27,033 nucleotides of DNA from an uncultured Collinsella sp. (GTDB lineage: Bacteria > Actinomycetota > Coriobacteriia > Coriobacteriales > Coriobacteriaceae). Under the pieces are notes generated by a model. It worked only from the letters and a program-made list of their open reading frames with translations, was not told where the DNA came from and made no database searches. The first letter of the stretch is position 1, and the number at the start of each line of letters is the position of its first letter. Position numbers and translations under genes: made by a program. Of this stretch, positions 1 through 7,140 are shown piece after piece. The stretch is taken from NCBI GenBank assembly GCA_959019945.1, contig CAUEQD010000027.1:1-27033 (forward strand), given 5' to 3'.

Positions 1-107
1 TCTGGCTGTACTACTGGCTGCTGTCCAAGAAGATCAACCCCATGGTGCTGATCGTTGCCACCATGGTCGTGGGCATCATCGGCGCGTTCTTCGGTGTGCT
101 GGCGTAA
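1..107 (+). CDS. PTS mannose-family IID component, C-terminal end only
   Basis: Only the last 34 codons of a gene entering from the left edge are visible, reading in frame from base 3 to a TAA at 105-107. The peptide reads WLYYWLLSKKINPMVL and then a hydrophobic segment ending FFGVLA. This is the usual end of the IID membrane subunit of mannose/fructose/sorbose-family phosphotransferase systems, which ends in a transmembrane helix after a Lys-rich turn. IID works with IIC to carry sugar through the membrane while IIA and IIB pass on phosphate from HPr. The family call rests on a short stretch and could be wrong in detail. The neighbouring FrlB- and FrlC-like genes suggest an Amadori-compound PTS of the Gfr kind, which is inference. 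Confidence 0.6.
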   Translation, partial: WLYYWLLSKKINPMVLIVATMVVGIIGAFFGVLA

Positions 108-141
108 GGGCCCGGCTGCATAGATTTTCGTTGCAACCTGG

Positions 142-182
142 AAAGGGGATGGAGCAGGCCTATGCCCTCCATCCCCTTTTTG
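142..182 (+). terminator. Rho-independent terminator after the PTS IID gene
   Basis: Bases 142-154 pair perfectly with 167-179 (13 bp, A+T-rich foot and GGGG core) around a 12-base loop, and the right arm runs into TTTT(T) at 177-181. It lies 35 bases after the PTS stop codon and just before the ribosome site of the next gene, so it probably separates the PTS operon from the MFS gene. Confidence 0.85.
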
Positions 183-198
183 TATAGAAGGAGTTCGT

Positions 199-1413
199 AT
201 GTTCGCGAAGGATCGCGAAGCAATGCGCCTGACGCCGGCAGAGGTCAGGCTGATTCTTATTGAGTCCCTGCAGTGGTGTGCCAACAACGCGGTCTACTTT
301 TTGGGGCTTATCGGTGCGGCCACGTATGATCTGGCCGGCACGGCCTTTTTGGTTGCCGCCATTACGCTCGTGCGCAATCTTATGACGTCGGTGGGCAATA
401 TGGTGTCGGGCTCGGTCATCGACCGCTTTGGACCGCGCCGGACGTCGTTTGTGACGTGCGTGATTACGGCTGTGCTATCGCTTGGCGTGGGGTTGGCGCC
501 GTTGTCTGTCCCCGGGCTTGTGTTTGCCGCGTGCGTCTTGGGACTTGCGGGCGGCTTTATCAACACCTGCACGCATGCGTTTCCGGGATACCTGGAGTCG
601 ACCACCGAGGGCCGTACCCGCGTGAACGGCCTCATGGTGTTCTACAGCAATATTGCCTATACCGCTGGCCCGCTGCTCGGCGGTGCCATCGTGAGCTGTT
701 TTGCCACGCAATCGGTCTATCTGCTCATGGCGGGCATGATGGGTGTGGCGGCCGTGCTCTCCTTGGGCTGTCACGAGTGTGTTGCTCCCGCAAAAGGGGA
801 GAAGCCGAAGGGCGGTATTCTGGGCGGCATGGCCGAGGGTGCGCGACTTACGTTTCGCGATCACGACCTGCGCCTCATCTTTATCTCGGGCTTTTTGGGT
901 TTCTTTGCGTTTGGCGCGTTCGATTCGCTGGAGTCGTTGTTCTACCGCGATGTGCTCAACGTGGATATCGTCTGGCTGGGCTGGCTGTCCTCGGTCGTGG
1001 GCCTCACTTCCTCGGTGGGCGCGTTCATCCTGACCAAGCTTTCTGCTCGCCATGTCAACCTGCGATTGCTGCTCGGCGCGCTCATGGCCGTGGGCATTGG
1101 GTCCATGGTGTACGTGGGCACCGATATGCTGGGGGTCGCGATTATCGGTCAGGCGATTAACGGTCTGGCCTGGGGATTCCTGGAACCGCTGCAGATGATC
1201 TTGATTCAGGAGCGCGCTGACATCAAATACCTGGGGCGCATTACCGGCTTTGTGCGTTTTGGCCTGATGAGCGCCGGCGTGCTGCCGCTGCTGGCGGCTC
1301 CGTTTTTGGCGGAGGCTTTGGGTGTCCAGACGGTACTGTTTGGGGCATCGACCATTATTGCGCTGGTAGGAACGCTGTTCTTTGTCACACAAGGGAGGCG
1401 CCAGAGGCGTTAG
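199..1413 (+). CDS. MFS transporter, substrate unknown
   Basis: This 404-residue protein has about twelve hydrophobic segments, the normal size and shape of a major facilitator superfamily carrier in the cytoplasmic membrane. Between helices 2 and 3, at about residues 74-80, it has the motif DRFGPRR, which fits the family's conserved G-x-x-x-D-R-x-G-R-R loop. The ATG at 199 follows AGAAGGAG by about five bases, which fixes the start. A terminator lies before it, and it is followed by a 170-base gap with operator-like repeats, so it may be its own transcription unit. Codon use is mixed, unlike the strongly biased gene that follows. Its position between a PTS gene and Amadori-type enzymes suggests it moves a sugar-amine, its breakdown product or an amino acid, but the sequence does not show the substrate. 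Confidence 0.85.
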   Translation: MFAKDREAMRLTPAEVRLILIESLQWCANNAVYFLGLIGAATYDLAGTAFLVAAITLVRNLMTSVGNMVSGSVIDRFGPRRTSFVTCVITAVLSLGVGLAPLSVPGLVFAACVLGLAGGFINTCTHAFPGYLESTTEGRTRVNGLMVFYSNIAYTAGPLLGGAIVSCFATQSVYLLMAGMMGVAAVLSLGCHECVAPAKGEKPKGGILGGMAEGARLTFRDHDLRLIFISGFLGFFAFGAFDSLESLFYRDVLNVDIVWLGWLSSVVGLTSSVGAFILTKLSARHVNLRLLLGALMAVGIGSMVYVGTDMLGVAIIGQAINGLAWGFLEPLQMILIQERADIKYLGRITGFVRFGLMSAGVLPLLAAPFLAEALGVQTVLFGASTIIALVGTLFFVTQGRRQRR

Positions 1414-1431
1414 CTATACATTCAATTCTAA

Positions 1432-1533
1432 TTTAATACCACTCACCAGAGAATTTCGACCGTTCACCGAGGATTGGAGCAGATTGATAAGTGGTATTAA
1501 AAACACATTAGGTGTATGTCTATAATTGGTATC
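1432..1533 (+). promoter_or_regulatory. Promoter with paired operator-like repeats upstream of the deglycase gene
   Basis: Bases 1432-1443 and 1490-1501 form an exact 12-bp inverted repeat (TTTAATACCACT and AGTGGTATTAAA) with centres 58 bases apart. A third GGTAT motif lies at 1528-1532 in TTGGTATCG. A perfect -10 hexamer TATAAT is at 1521-1526, and the right repeat arm covers the place where a weak -35 (TTAAAA, 1497-1502) would sit. A small palindrome, ACAC-N5-GTGT, lies at 1503-1515. TGGTAT-type half sites are typical of GntR/HutC-family repressors of sugar-amine genes. The geometry, with one site over the promoter and one upstream, fits repression by looping. The regulator is not in this window. 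Confidence 0.55.
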
Positions 1534-1583
1534 GAAAAGAAACGCGATGTATAGAGTTGCGTGCAGGACAGAAAGGAAAAGCC

Positions 1584-2645
1584 ATGAAGGAAACCGAGAA
1601 GATCGAGATCATGCATTTCGACCAGGAGGGCTATCTCGAGGACGGCAAGGCGCTCTACGAGACCGGCAAGAAGATGACCGCGCTCGCCGACAAGGTCGCC
1701 GACGAGGGCTACGACGCCGTGTTCCTGATGGGCGTCGGCGGCACCTGGGACGAGCTCATGCAGCTCGAGTACCTCATGAACAAGTTCGGCGACCGCGACC
1801 TCGAGGTCTACCTGATCCACGCCGCCGAGTGGAACGCCATGGGCCACAAGCGCATGACCGAGAAGTCCGTCGTGCTCACCGCCTCCGAGTCCGGCACCAC
1901 CCCCGAGGTCCTCGAGGCCGTCAAGAAGATGAAGGAAAAGGGCATTCGCGTCTACGCCATGACCAAGCCCGAGGGCCCCATCGGCCAGGCTGTCGGCGCC
2001 GAGAACTGCGTCGCCATGGCTTCCGATCATGGTAACGGCGGCTGCGAGATGGGCTACTACCTCGCCGACTGCTTCGGCCTGCGCCTGCTCAACCGCCGCG
2101 GCTGCTTCCCCAAGTTCGACCTGTTTATCGAGCAGACCAAGGACATCTGGAAGGACATGCTCGATATCCGCAAGCGCTTCGAGCCGCGCGCCGAGGAGCT
2201 CGCCAAGAAGTACGCCCTGGCCCCCTACACCATGTTCATCGGCTCCGGCGCCCTGTGGGGCGAGACCATTCTGTTCTCGATGTGCATCCTGGAGGAGATG
2301 CAGTGGAAGCGCACCCGCTACATCACCTCGGCCGACTTCTTCCACGGCACCCTCGAGCTCGTGGAGCCCGGCGTCCCGGTCTTCCTGTTCATGGGCGAGG
2401 ACGAGAACCGCAAGCTCGACGAGCGCGTCCGCGCCTTCCTGACCCGCGGCGTGACCGGCGACACCGACATCAACATCATCGACACCGCCGAGTTCGCGAT
2501 CCCCGGCCTTGACGACGAGTTCCGCGTCATCGTGTCTCCGTGGATTCTGACGGTGCTCGTTACCGACCGCCTGGCTCGCTACTACGAGACGGTCACCAAG
2601 CACAACCTCAACTACCGTCGCTACTATCACCAGTTCGACTACTAA
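1584..2645 (+). CDS. SIS-domain sugar-amine 6-phosphate deglycase, FrlB/GfrF-like
   Basis: This 353-residue protein has two SIS (sugar isomerase) domains. The first has the nucleotide-like turn GVGGT at residues 50-54 and the phosphate-binding loop SESGTTPE at 101-108. The second begins near residue 215 (MFIGSGALWGE) and contains SADFFHGTLELVEPG at 249-263, which closely resembles the FrlB signature. FrlB and GfrE/GfrF split fructoselysine or glucoselysine 6-phosphate into glucose 6-phosphate and lysine in the cytoplasm. I chose the ATG at 1584 because AAAGGA precedes it at 1572-1577. An upstream in-frame ATG at 1512 lies before the -10 box and is not used. Nearly every third codon position is C or G and rare codons are absent, as in enolase in this window, which suggests very high expression. 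The exact substrate (fructose-, glucose- or other amine adduct) cannot be told from sequence. Confidence 0.8.
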   Translation: MKETEKIEIMHFDQEGYLEDGKALYETGKKMTALADKVADEGYDAVFLMGVGGTWDELMQLEYLMNKFGDRDLEVYLIHAAEWNAMGHKRMTEKSVVLTASESGTTPEVLEAVKKMKEKGIRVYAMTKPEGPIGQAVGAENCVAMASDHGNGGCEMGYYLADCFGLRLLNRRGCFPKFDLFIEQTKDIWKDMLDIRKRFEPRAEELAKKYALAPYTMFIGSGALWGETILFSMCILEEMQWKRTRYITSADFFHGTLELVEPGVPVFLFMGEDENRKLDERVRAFLTRGVTGDTDINIIDTAEFAIPGLDDEFRVIVSPWILTVLVTDRLARYYETVTKHNLNYRRYYHQFDY

Positions 2646-2668
2646 GAGCAAATAACGTTTGTGTAATT

Positions 2669-2703
2669 GGGCCTCGCTCCTATATGGAACGGGGCCCCGT
2701 TTG
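2669..2703 (+). terminator. Terminator or attenuator hairpin between the deglycase and epimerase genes
   Basis: Bases 2669-2676 pair with 2690-2697 (8 bp with one G-U pair). After one mismatch, TCC at 2678-2680 pairs with GGA at 2686-2688 around a TATAT loop. Only three T residues follow (2700-2702), so termination is probably partial. This would let the upstream gene be expressed more than the downstream one, in keeping with their different codon bias. Confidence 0.5.
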
Positions 2704-2718
2704 GGTTGGAGAGTAATT

Positions 2719-3555
2719 ATGAGCTACCCCCAGCTTGCCGTTATGAATATCAGCCATCGCTACTTTGATCTTGAGGAGTTCTTTTCTTCGGCGTCGGCTT
2801 CGGGCTACACGTGTTGCGAGCTTTGGACCGGGGCGATGCATCTGTATGTCGATTGCCATGGATACGATTCGCTCGAGCGGGTACGGGAGCTGTCGCAGCG
2901 GTATGGGGTTCGGATTGTGGGGCTTTGTCCCGAACAGAACAACCCCAAGCCGTGGAATATCGCGGCGCGCGGGAATGAGGCGCGTGCCCGCACGCTCGCG
3001 TACTTTAAGAACGTTGTAGATATCGCGGCGGAACTTGGAGCCGAGCAGGTCATGGTCTCGAGCGGCTGGGCATTTTTGAACGAGCCGATCGAGGACGCGT
3101 GGGGTCGCAGCGCCTCGATGCTGCGTGCGATTGCCGAGCATGCGGGAGAGCGCGGCGTGCGACTGGTGCTCGAGGCCCTACAGCCGGTTGAGTCGATGAT
3201 CGTGAACTCGGCGGCCGATACGAAGCGCATGATCGAGGCAGTTGATCATCCGGCACTTAAGGCGTGTCTGGATTTGGGCGCTATGGCGGTGGCGGGGGAT
3301 ACCATCGACGATTATTTTGATCTGCTTGGCGATGATGTCGCCCACGTGCATTTTGTCGATGTTGCGGCAGATGGCACGACGCATCTTGCTTGGGGTGACG
3401 GCGACCGCGATATGCGCGCCGACCTGGATAGGCTGGTGGCGCGCGGCTATCGCGGAGTTGTTTCGGCCGAGACCTATGATTGGCGCTATTTCGCCAATCC
3501 CGCGGCAGCCGACGCTCAGGTTATGGCGGAGTACCGACGCGCGATTGGCGCCTAA
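2719..3555 (+). CDS. Sugar epimerase/isomerase of the TIM-barrel (xylose isomerase-like) family, FrlC-like
   Basis: This 278-residue protein belongs to the AP-endonuclease-2/xylose-isomerase-like TIM-barrel superfamily. The four expected metal ligands are in place and in order: Glu152 (VLEALQP), Asp185 (CLDLGAM), His211 (HVHFVD) and Glu251 (SAETYD). FrlC, the likely relative, interconverts psicoselysine and fructoselysine at C3. Related D-psicose/tagatose 3-epimerases have the same layout, so the substrate is inferred from the adjoining deglycase gene. The ATG at 2719 follows GGAGAG by five bases. An earlier in-frame start at 2659 would put the hairpin at 2669-2697 inside the coding region and is unlikely. 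Codon use is ordinary, unlike the upstream gene. No kinase (FrlD) gene is present, as expected if a PTS phosphorylates the substrate on entry. Confidence 0.7.
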   Translation: MSYPQLAVMNISHRYFDLEEFFSSASASGYTCCELWTGAMHLYVDCHGYDSLERVRELSQRYGVRIVGLCPEQNNPKPWNIAARGNEARARTLAYFKNVVDIAAELGAEQVMVSSGWAFLNEPIEDAWGRSASMLRAIAEHAGERGVRLVLEALQPVESMIVNSAADTKRMIEAVDHPALKACLDLGAMAVAGDTIDDYFDLLGDDVAHVHFVDVAADGTTHLAWGDGDRDMRADLDRLVARGYRGVVSAETYDWRYFANPAAADAQVMAEYRRAIGA

Positions 3556-3599
3556 GTGGGACAGGGCGCCGAGTTGGCGTTTGACGCTTTTTGAGAAAC

Positions 3600-3737
3600 G
3601 GGACGTGCTTTCCGCTTGAGGCTTCTGGCGGAAAGCACGTCCCAGAACAGGCGCTCAGAATGGGACACACTTTCCGCTGAGGACCTCAACCGGAAACCGC
3701 ATCCCAGTTTTTGGCTGGCGGGCGGGACGCGCTTTCC
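3600..3737. repeat. Three tandem copies of a palindromic GGGAC...CTTTCC repeat
   Basis: Copy 1 is a perfect 16-bp inverted repeat (3600-3615 with 3628-3643) around a 12-base loop. Copy 2 (3662-3705) has the same outline but pairs imperfectly, through GGGA/TCCC at the ends, TTTCCG/CGGAAA inside, and TGAG/CTCA at the tip. Copy 3 (3724-3737) has only the left arm, GGGACGCGCTTTCC. The copies start 62 bases apart each time. The layout resembles REP-type intergenic repeats in progressive decay. Copy 1 may also stop transcripts from the gene before it, although no T-run follows. The rest of the 3556-3881 gap holds a probable promoter and leader hairpin described separately. Confidence 0.7.
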
Positions 3738-3800
3738 CCTATGTTTCCAAATGAATACGCTATGAGCCGAGGAGGACGATTCTCCCCGCAAACACTCTAG

Positions 3801-3845
3801 TATGCTAAAGTACCCAGAAGACCGGCGGAGCTATGCCGGTCTTCT
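3801..3845 (+). promoter_or_regulatory. Possible his operon promoter and leader hairpin
   Basis: A -10-like TATGCT sits at 3801-3806 with no good -35. Just after it, 3816-3826 pairs perfectly with 3835-3845 (11 bp, AGAAGACCGGC arm, 8-base loop), 36 bases before the hisZG start codon. No T-run follows the hairpin and I see no histidine-rich leader peptide or T-box sequence. It could stabilise the mRNA 5' end or bind a regulator. Confidence 0.4.
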
Positions 3846-3881
3846 GCTCTATATGAAACACAGCATGAGGAGGCTCACCAG

Positions 3882-5597
3882 ATGACGGCCACACCGTGGG
3901 GATTCCGGGACATATTGCCCGAGGAGGCTCAGGCGCGCGAGGAGATCGCATGTACGGTGAAGGGCTGCTTTAGGGAGCATCATTACCTGCCGGTCGAGAC
4001 GCCGCTGCTCGAGGACAAGGGCTCGCTCGAGGAAGGCGGCCGCATTGCGGACACGCCGTTTAAGCTCTTTGACGATGATGGCCGCCTGCTGGTGGTCCGT
4101 CCCGACAACACGCTGCCGATCGTGCGTCTGGTTTCGACCCGCATGCGCGCGGCCGACCTGCCCCTGCGCCTTCGCTACGAGGCGCCGGTGGTTCGTGAGT
4201 GCCAGCGCAATGCCGGCGGCTCGCGCCAGTTTACACAGCTGGGCTTTGAGCTTATCGGTGCGGGCGATACCGCGGGCGATGTCGAGATTGTCTCGCTCGT
4301 GGCCGAGGCGGTGCGCAAGCTGGCGCTGCCCGATGCACGCATTATCGCAGGTAGCGTGCGTCCGTTTAAGGAGCTGCTCGCGGCGTGCGAGGATCGCGAG
4401 CTGGCCGCCGAGGCCCTGCGCTGCGTGCACGCCAATGACTTTGTGGGCCTCGATGCCCGCGTGGCGGTAAGCGTCGAGTCCGATGCCGTCAAGGCCGCCA
4501 TTAGCGAGCTGCCGCGTCTGCACGGCGGTGCCGAGGTGCTCGACCGCGTGGACGCGCTGCTGGAGGCCGCCGGTATCGTCGCGCCGCTGACGCGCGAGCT
4601 GCGTGCCCTGGTCGAGGGCCTGGCACCCGAGGACGCCCAGGTGCTGTCGTTCGACTTCTCTATCATGAACTCTTTCGATTACTACACGGGCCTGGTCTTT
4701 AAGGCCTATGCCGGCGGCCTGCCCGATCCGGTGGGCTCGGGCGGTCGCTACGACTCCATCTTTACCGGCGCATTTGGCGACGGTATCGAGGTGCCGGCGG
4801 CGGGCTTCGCCTTTTCGCTCGAGCGCCTGGAGGCTGCGCGCACCTCGGCCGAGGATGCCGCTTCCGACGGCGATCACGCCGCGGGCCGTGGCGCCGAGGG
4901 CCCGCTGCGCATCGCCGTGCCCAAGGGCTCGCTTAAGGCTGACACGCTCGACGTGCTCGAGGCCGCGGGCCTGGATGTCTCTGAGCTGCGTGACCCCGGC
5001 CGTCATCTAATCGTGCGCGGTCGCGACATGCGTGCCGGCGAGGGCGTGGTCGGAGATATCGAGTTTGTCATCGTGCGTCCCAGCGATGCGCCTGCCTTTG
5101 TGGGCTGCGGTGGTGCCGATTGCGGCATCTGCGGTTGGGACTCGCTCATCGAGGCAGACCTCAACCTGCTGCAGCTGGTCGACCTGGGCTATGGCCTGTG
5201 CACCTTTATCGAGGCGGAGCCCGCATGGCGCGCCGGTCAGGCCGAGCGCAACTATACTCGCCGCGGGTCGCTTCGCGTGGCCACCAAGTATCCGCGCATC
5301 GCGGGTGCATGGTATGCCGAGCGCGGCGTGAACGCCGACATCGTTTCGCTGCACGGCAACATCGAGTTGGGCCCCATCGTCGGCATGACTGATCGCATCG
5401 TGGATATTACTGCCACGGGCGCCACGCTGCGCGACAACGACCTGGTCATCACCGGTCGCATTATGGACTGTACGGCCCGCTTCTTCGTCAACCCGGGTGC
5501 TGCGCGCCTGGATCCGCGCGTGCGTAATCTGGCAGATCGCTTGGCAGCGGCCGTGAAGGACAAGCATTTTGAGCCCGTTGCGGGCTCGGCACAATAG
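3882..5597 (+). CDS. Fused ATP phosphoribosyltransferase: HisZ regulatory and HisG catalytic domains
   Basis: This 571-residue protein joins two subunits that are separate in most bacteria. Residues 1 to about 315 are a histidyl-tRNA-synthetase-like HisZ domain, with PWGFRDILP at the start, a motif-2-like RYEAPVVRE...GSRQFTQLGFELIG near 98-128 and a motif-3-like PAAGFAFSLERL near 305-316. A linker of about 25 residues rich in Ala, Asp and Gly follows. Residues from about 341 are a short-form HisG: RIAVPKGSL, GCGGADCGICGWDSL, and the PRPP-binding stretch DRIVDITATGATL at 504-516. The enzyme joins ATP to PRPP, the first and feedback-controlled step of histidine synthesis. Short HisG normally needs HisZ in a hetero-octamer, and fusion fixes the ratio at 1:1. 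AGGAGG at 3868-3873 supports the start. It leads the operon, with 105 bases to hisD. No stop or frameshift marks the junction. Confidence 0.93.
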   Translation: MTATPWGFRDILPEEAQAREEIACTVKGCFREHHYLPVETPLLEDKGSLEEGGRIADTPFKLFDDDGRLLVVRPDNTLPIVRLVSTRMRAADLPLRLRYEAPVVRECQRNAGGSRQFTQLGFELIGAGDTAGDVEIVSLVAEAVRKLALPDARIIAGSVRPFKELLAACEDRELAAEALRCVHANDFVGLDARVAVSVESDAVKAAISELPRLHGGAEVLDRVDALLEAAGIVAPLTRELRALVEGLAPEDAQVLSFDFSIMNSFDYYTGLVFKAYAGGLPDPVGSGGRYDSIFTGAFGDGIEVPAAGFAFSLERLEAARTSAEDAASDGDHAAGRGAEGPLRIAVPKGSLKADTLDVLEAAGLDVSELRDPGRHLIVRGRDMRAGEGVVGDIEFVIVRPSDAPAFVGCGGADCGICGWDSLIEADLNLLQLVDLGYGLCTFIEAEPAWRAGQAERNYTRRGSLRVATKYPRIAGAWYAERGVNADIVSLHGNIELGPIVGMTDRIVDITATGATLRDNDLVITGRIMDCTARFFVNPGAARLDPRVRNLADRLAAAVKDKHFEPVAGSAQ

Positions 5598-5702
5598 CGC
5601 GAGCACGCACGGGCGTCCCAACGTCTGGGCTGCGGGCCGATTGGCGCCGCCGCCCGGCCTCTCGTTTTTCGAACTCAACCTCGACCGATAGGGGATTCCG
5701 AT

Positions 5703-7139
5703 ATGAAGACCATCAAGCTTGCTCCCGGTGAGCGCCTCGTTACCAACCAGCTCAACCGCAAGGGTGTGCTGCCGCAAAGCATCGTCGACGCCGCCCGCGA
5801 TATCGTGGCTAACGTGCGCGCCAACGGCGATGCCGCGGTGCGCGATTACTGTCAGCGTTTTGACGGTGTCGAGCTGCAGAGCTTCCGTCTGCCGCAAGAG
5901 CAGGTCGATGCCGCGCTCGAAGGCCTCGATCCGGCCTTTGTCGCCGCGCTCGAGAAGGCCGCGCGCCAGATTCGTGAGTTCCACCAGCGCGAGGTCGAGC
6001 AGAGCTGGTTTACCACGCGCCCGGACGGCACGATGCTCGGCGTTAAAGTGACCCCGCTCGCGGCGGCCGGCATCTACGTGCCGGGCGGTCGCGCACAGTA
6101 TCCCTCCACGGTGCTTATGAATGCCATTCCCGCCAAGGTCGCCGGCGTTAAGCGCGTGGTCATGGTGACCCCGCCGCAAAAAGACGGCCTGATCAGCCCC
6201 TACACGCTCGCCGCGGCAAAGCTCGGCGGCGTGGACGAAATTTATATGGTGGGCGGCGCCCAGGCCGTGGCCGCGCTGGCATACGGTACCGAGACCATTC
6301 CGCGCGTCGACAAAATCACCGGCCCGGGTAACGCCTTTGTTGCGGCGGCCAAGCAGATTGTCTCGGGCGATGTGGGAATCGACATGGTCGCCGGCCCGTC
6401 CGAGGTCTGCGTGCTGGCCGATGCTACGGCCAAGCCCATGGTGGTCGCGGCAGACCTGATGGCTCAGGCCGAGCACGATCCGCTGGCAGCCTGCTATTTG
6501 GTGACCTGCGACGAGCAGTTTGCGCGCGAGGTCGAGGCGGGTATCGATATTCTGGTGGCGCAGTCCCCGCGTGCCGAGATCACGCGTGCCTCGCTCGATA
6601 ACGAGGGCACCATCGTGGTGGCCGCCGATATGGCTGCCGCTGTCGAGGCGGTGAACACCGTGGCGCCCGAGCACCTTGAGCTGCACTGTAAGGATGCGAT
6701 GGGCCTGCTCGGCGGCATTCGCAACGCCGGCGCCATCTTTGTGGGCGCGTGGAGCTCCGAGCCGCTCGGCGATTACGTTGCCGGCCCCAACCACACGCTG
6801 CCGACCGGCGGCACGGCCATGTTCTCCAACCCGCTTTCGGTCGAAGAGTTCGTTAAGCGCTCGAGCGTCATTTGCTATACGCCCGAGGGTCTGCTCTCCG
6901 ACGCTCCCGCGACGCAGCGCCTGGCCGAGGCCGAGGGCCTGTGGGCGCACGCGCTTTCGGCCGCACTGCGCCGCCGCGTGCTGGAGCAGGGCGAGGGTGC
7001 CGTGAGTGCCGAGTCGCTGGCCGCGGCCGACCTGACCAAGGTCGCCTGGCCGGGTGATACGACCGCGACGGTCGCCGAGGGCGTGGACCTGGCGGCAGCT
7101 GCGGGCGGTGCCACTGGCGCGGTCGTCGAGGGGGCCTAA
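5703..7139 (+). CDS. hisD: Histidinol dehydrogenase
   Basis: This 478-residue protein catalyses the last two steps, oxidising L-histidinol to L-histidine with two NAD+ in the cytoplasm. The cofactor and substrate regions are clear: GPGNAFVAAAKQ from residue 207, MVAGPSEV soon after, and the zinc-site motif QAEHDP with Gln255 and His258. Further on come APEHLELH and AGPNHTLPT. The protein is some 40-45 residues longer than the common form of about 430, because of an Ala/Gly-rich C-terminal tail. The gap from hisZG contains GGCCG/CGGCC arms (5635-5639, 5655-5659) followed by five T residues at 5664-5668. This is at best a weak attenuator. The start is ATG 5703 behind AGGGGA. The tail ends one base before hisC. 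Confidence 0.97.
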   Translation: MKTIKLAPGERLVTNQLNRKGVLPQSIVDAARDIVANVRANGDAAVRDYCQRFDGVELQSFRLPQEQVDAALEGLDPAFVAALEKAARQIREFHQREVEQSWFTTRPDGTMLGVKVTPLAAAGIYVPGGRAQYPSTVLMNAIPAKVAGVKRVVMVTPPQKDGLISPYTLAAAKLGGVDEIYMVGGAQAVAALAYGTETIPRVDKITGPGNAFVAAAKQIVSGDVGIDMVAGPSEVCVLADATAKPMVVAADLMAQAEHDPLAACYLVTCDEQFAREVEAGIDILVAQSPRAEITRASLDNEGTIVVAADMAAAVEAVNTVAPEHLELHCKDAMGLLGGIRNAGAIFVGAWSSEPLGDYVAGPNHTLPTGGTAMFSNPLSVEEFVKRSSVICYTPEGLLSDAPATQRLAEAEGLWAHALSAALRRRVLEQGEGAVSAESLAAADLTKVAWPGDTTATVAEGVDLAAAAGGATGAVVEGA

Positions 7140-7140
7140 T

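Noticed and set aside
3738..3881. T-box or histidine leader peptide before the his operon
   Set aside because: I found no T-box sequence, no run of His codons in a short frame, and no terminator with a T-run. Only one 11-bp hairpin is present.
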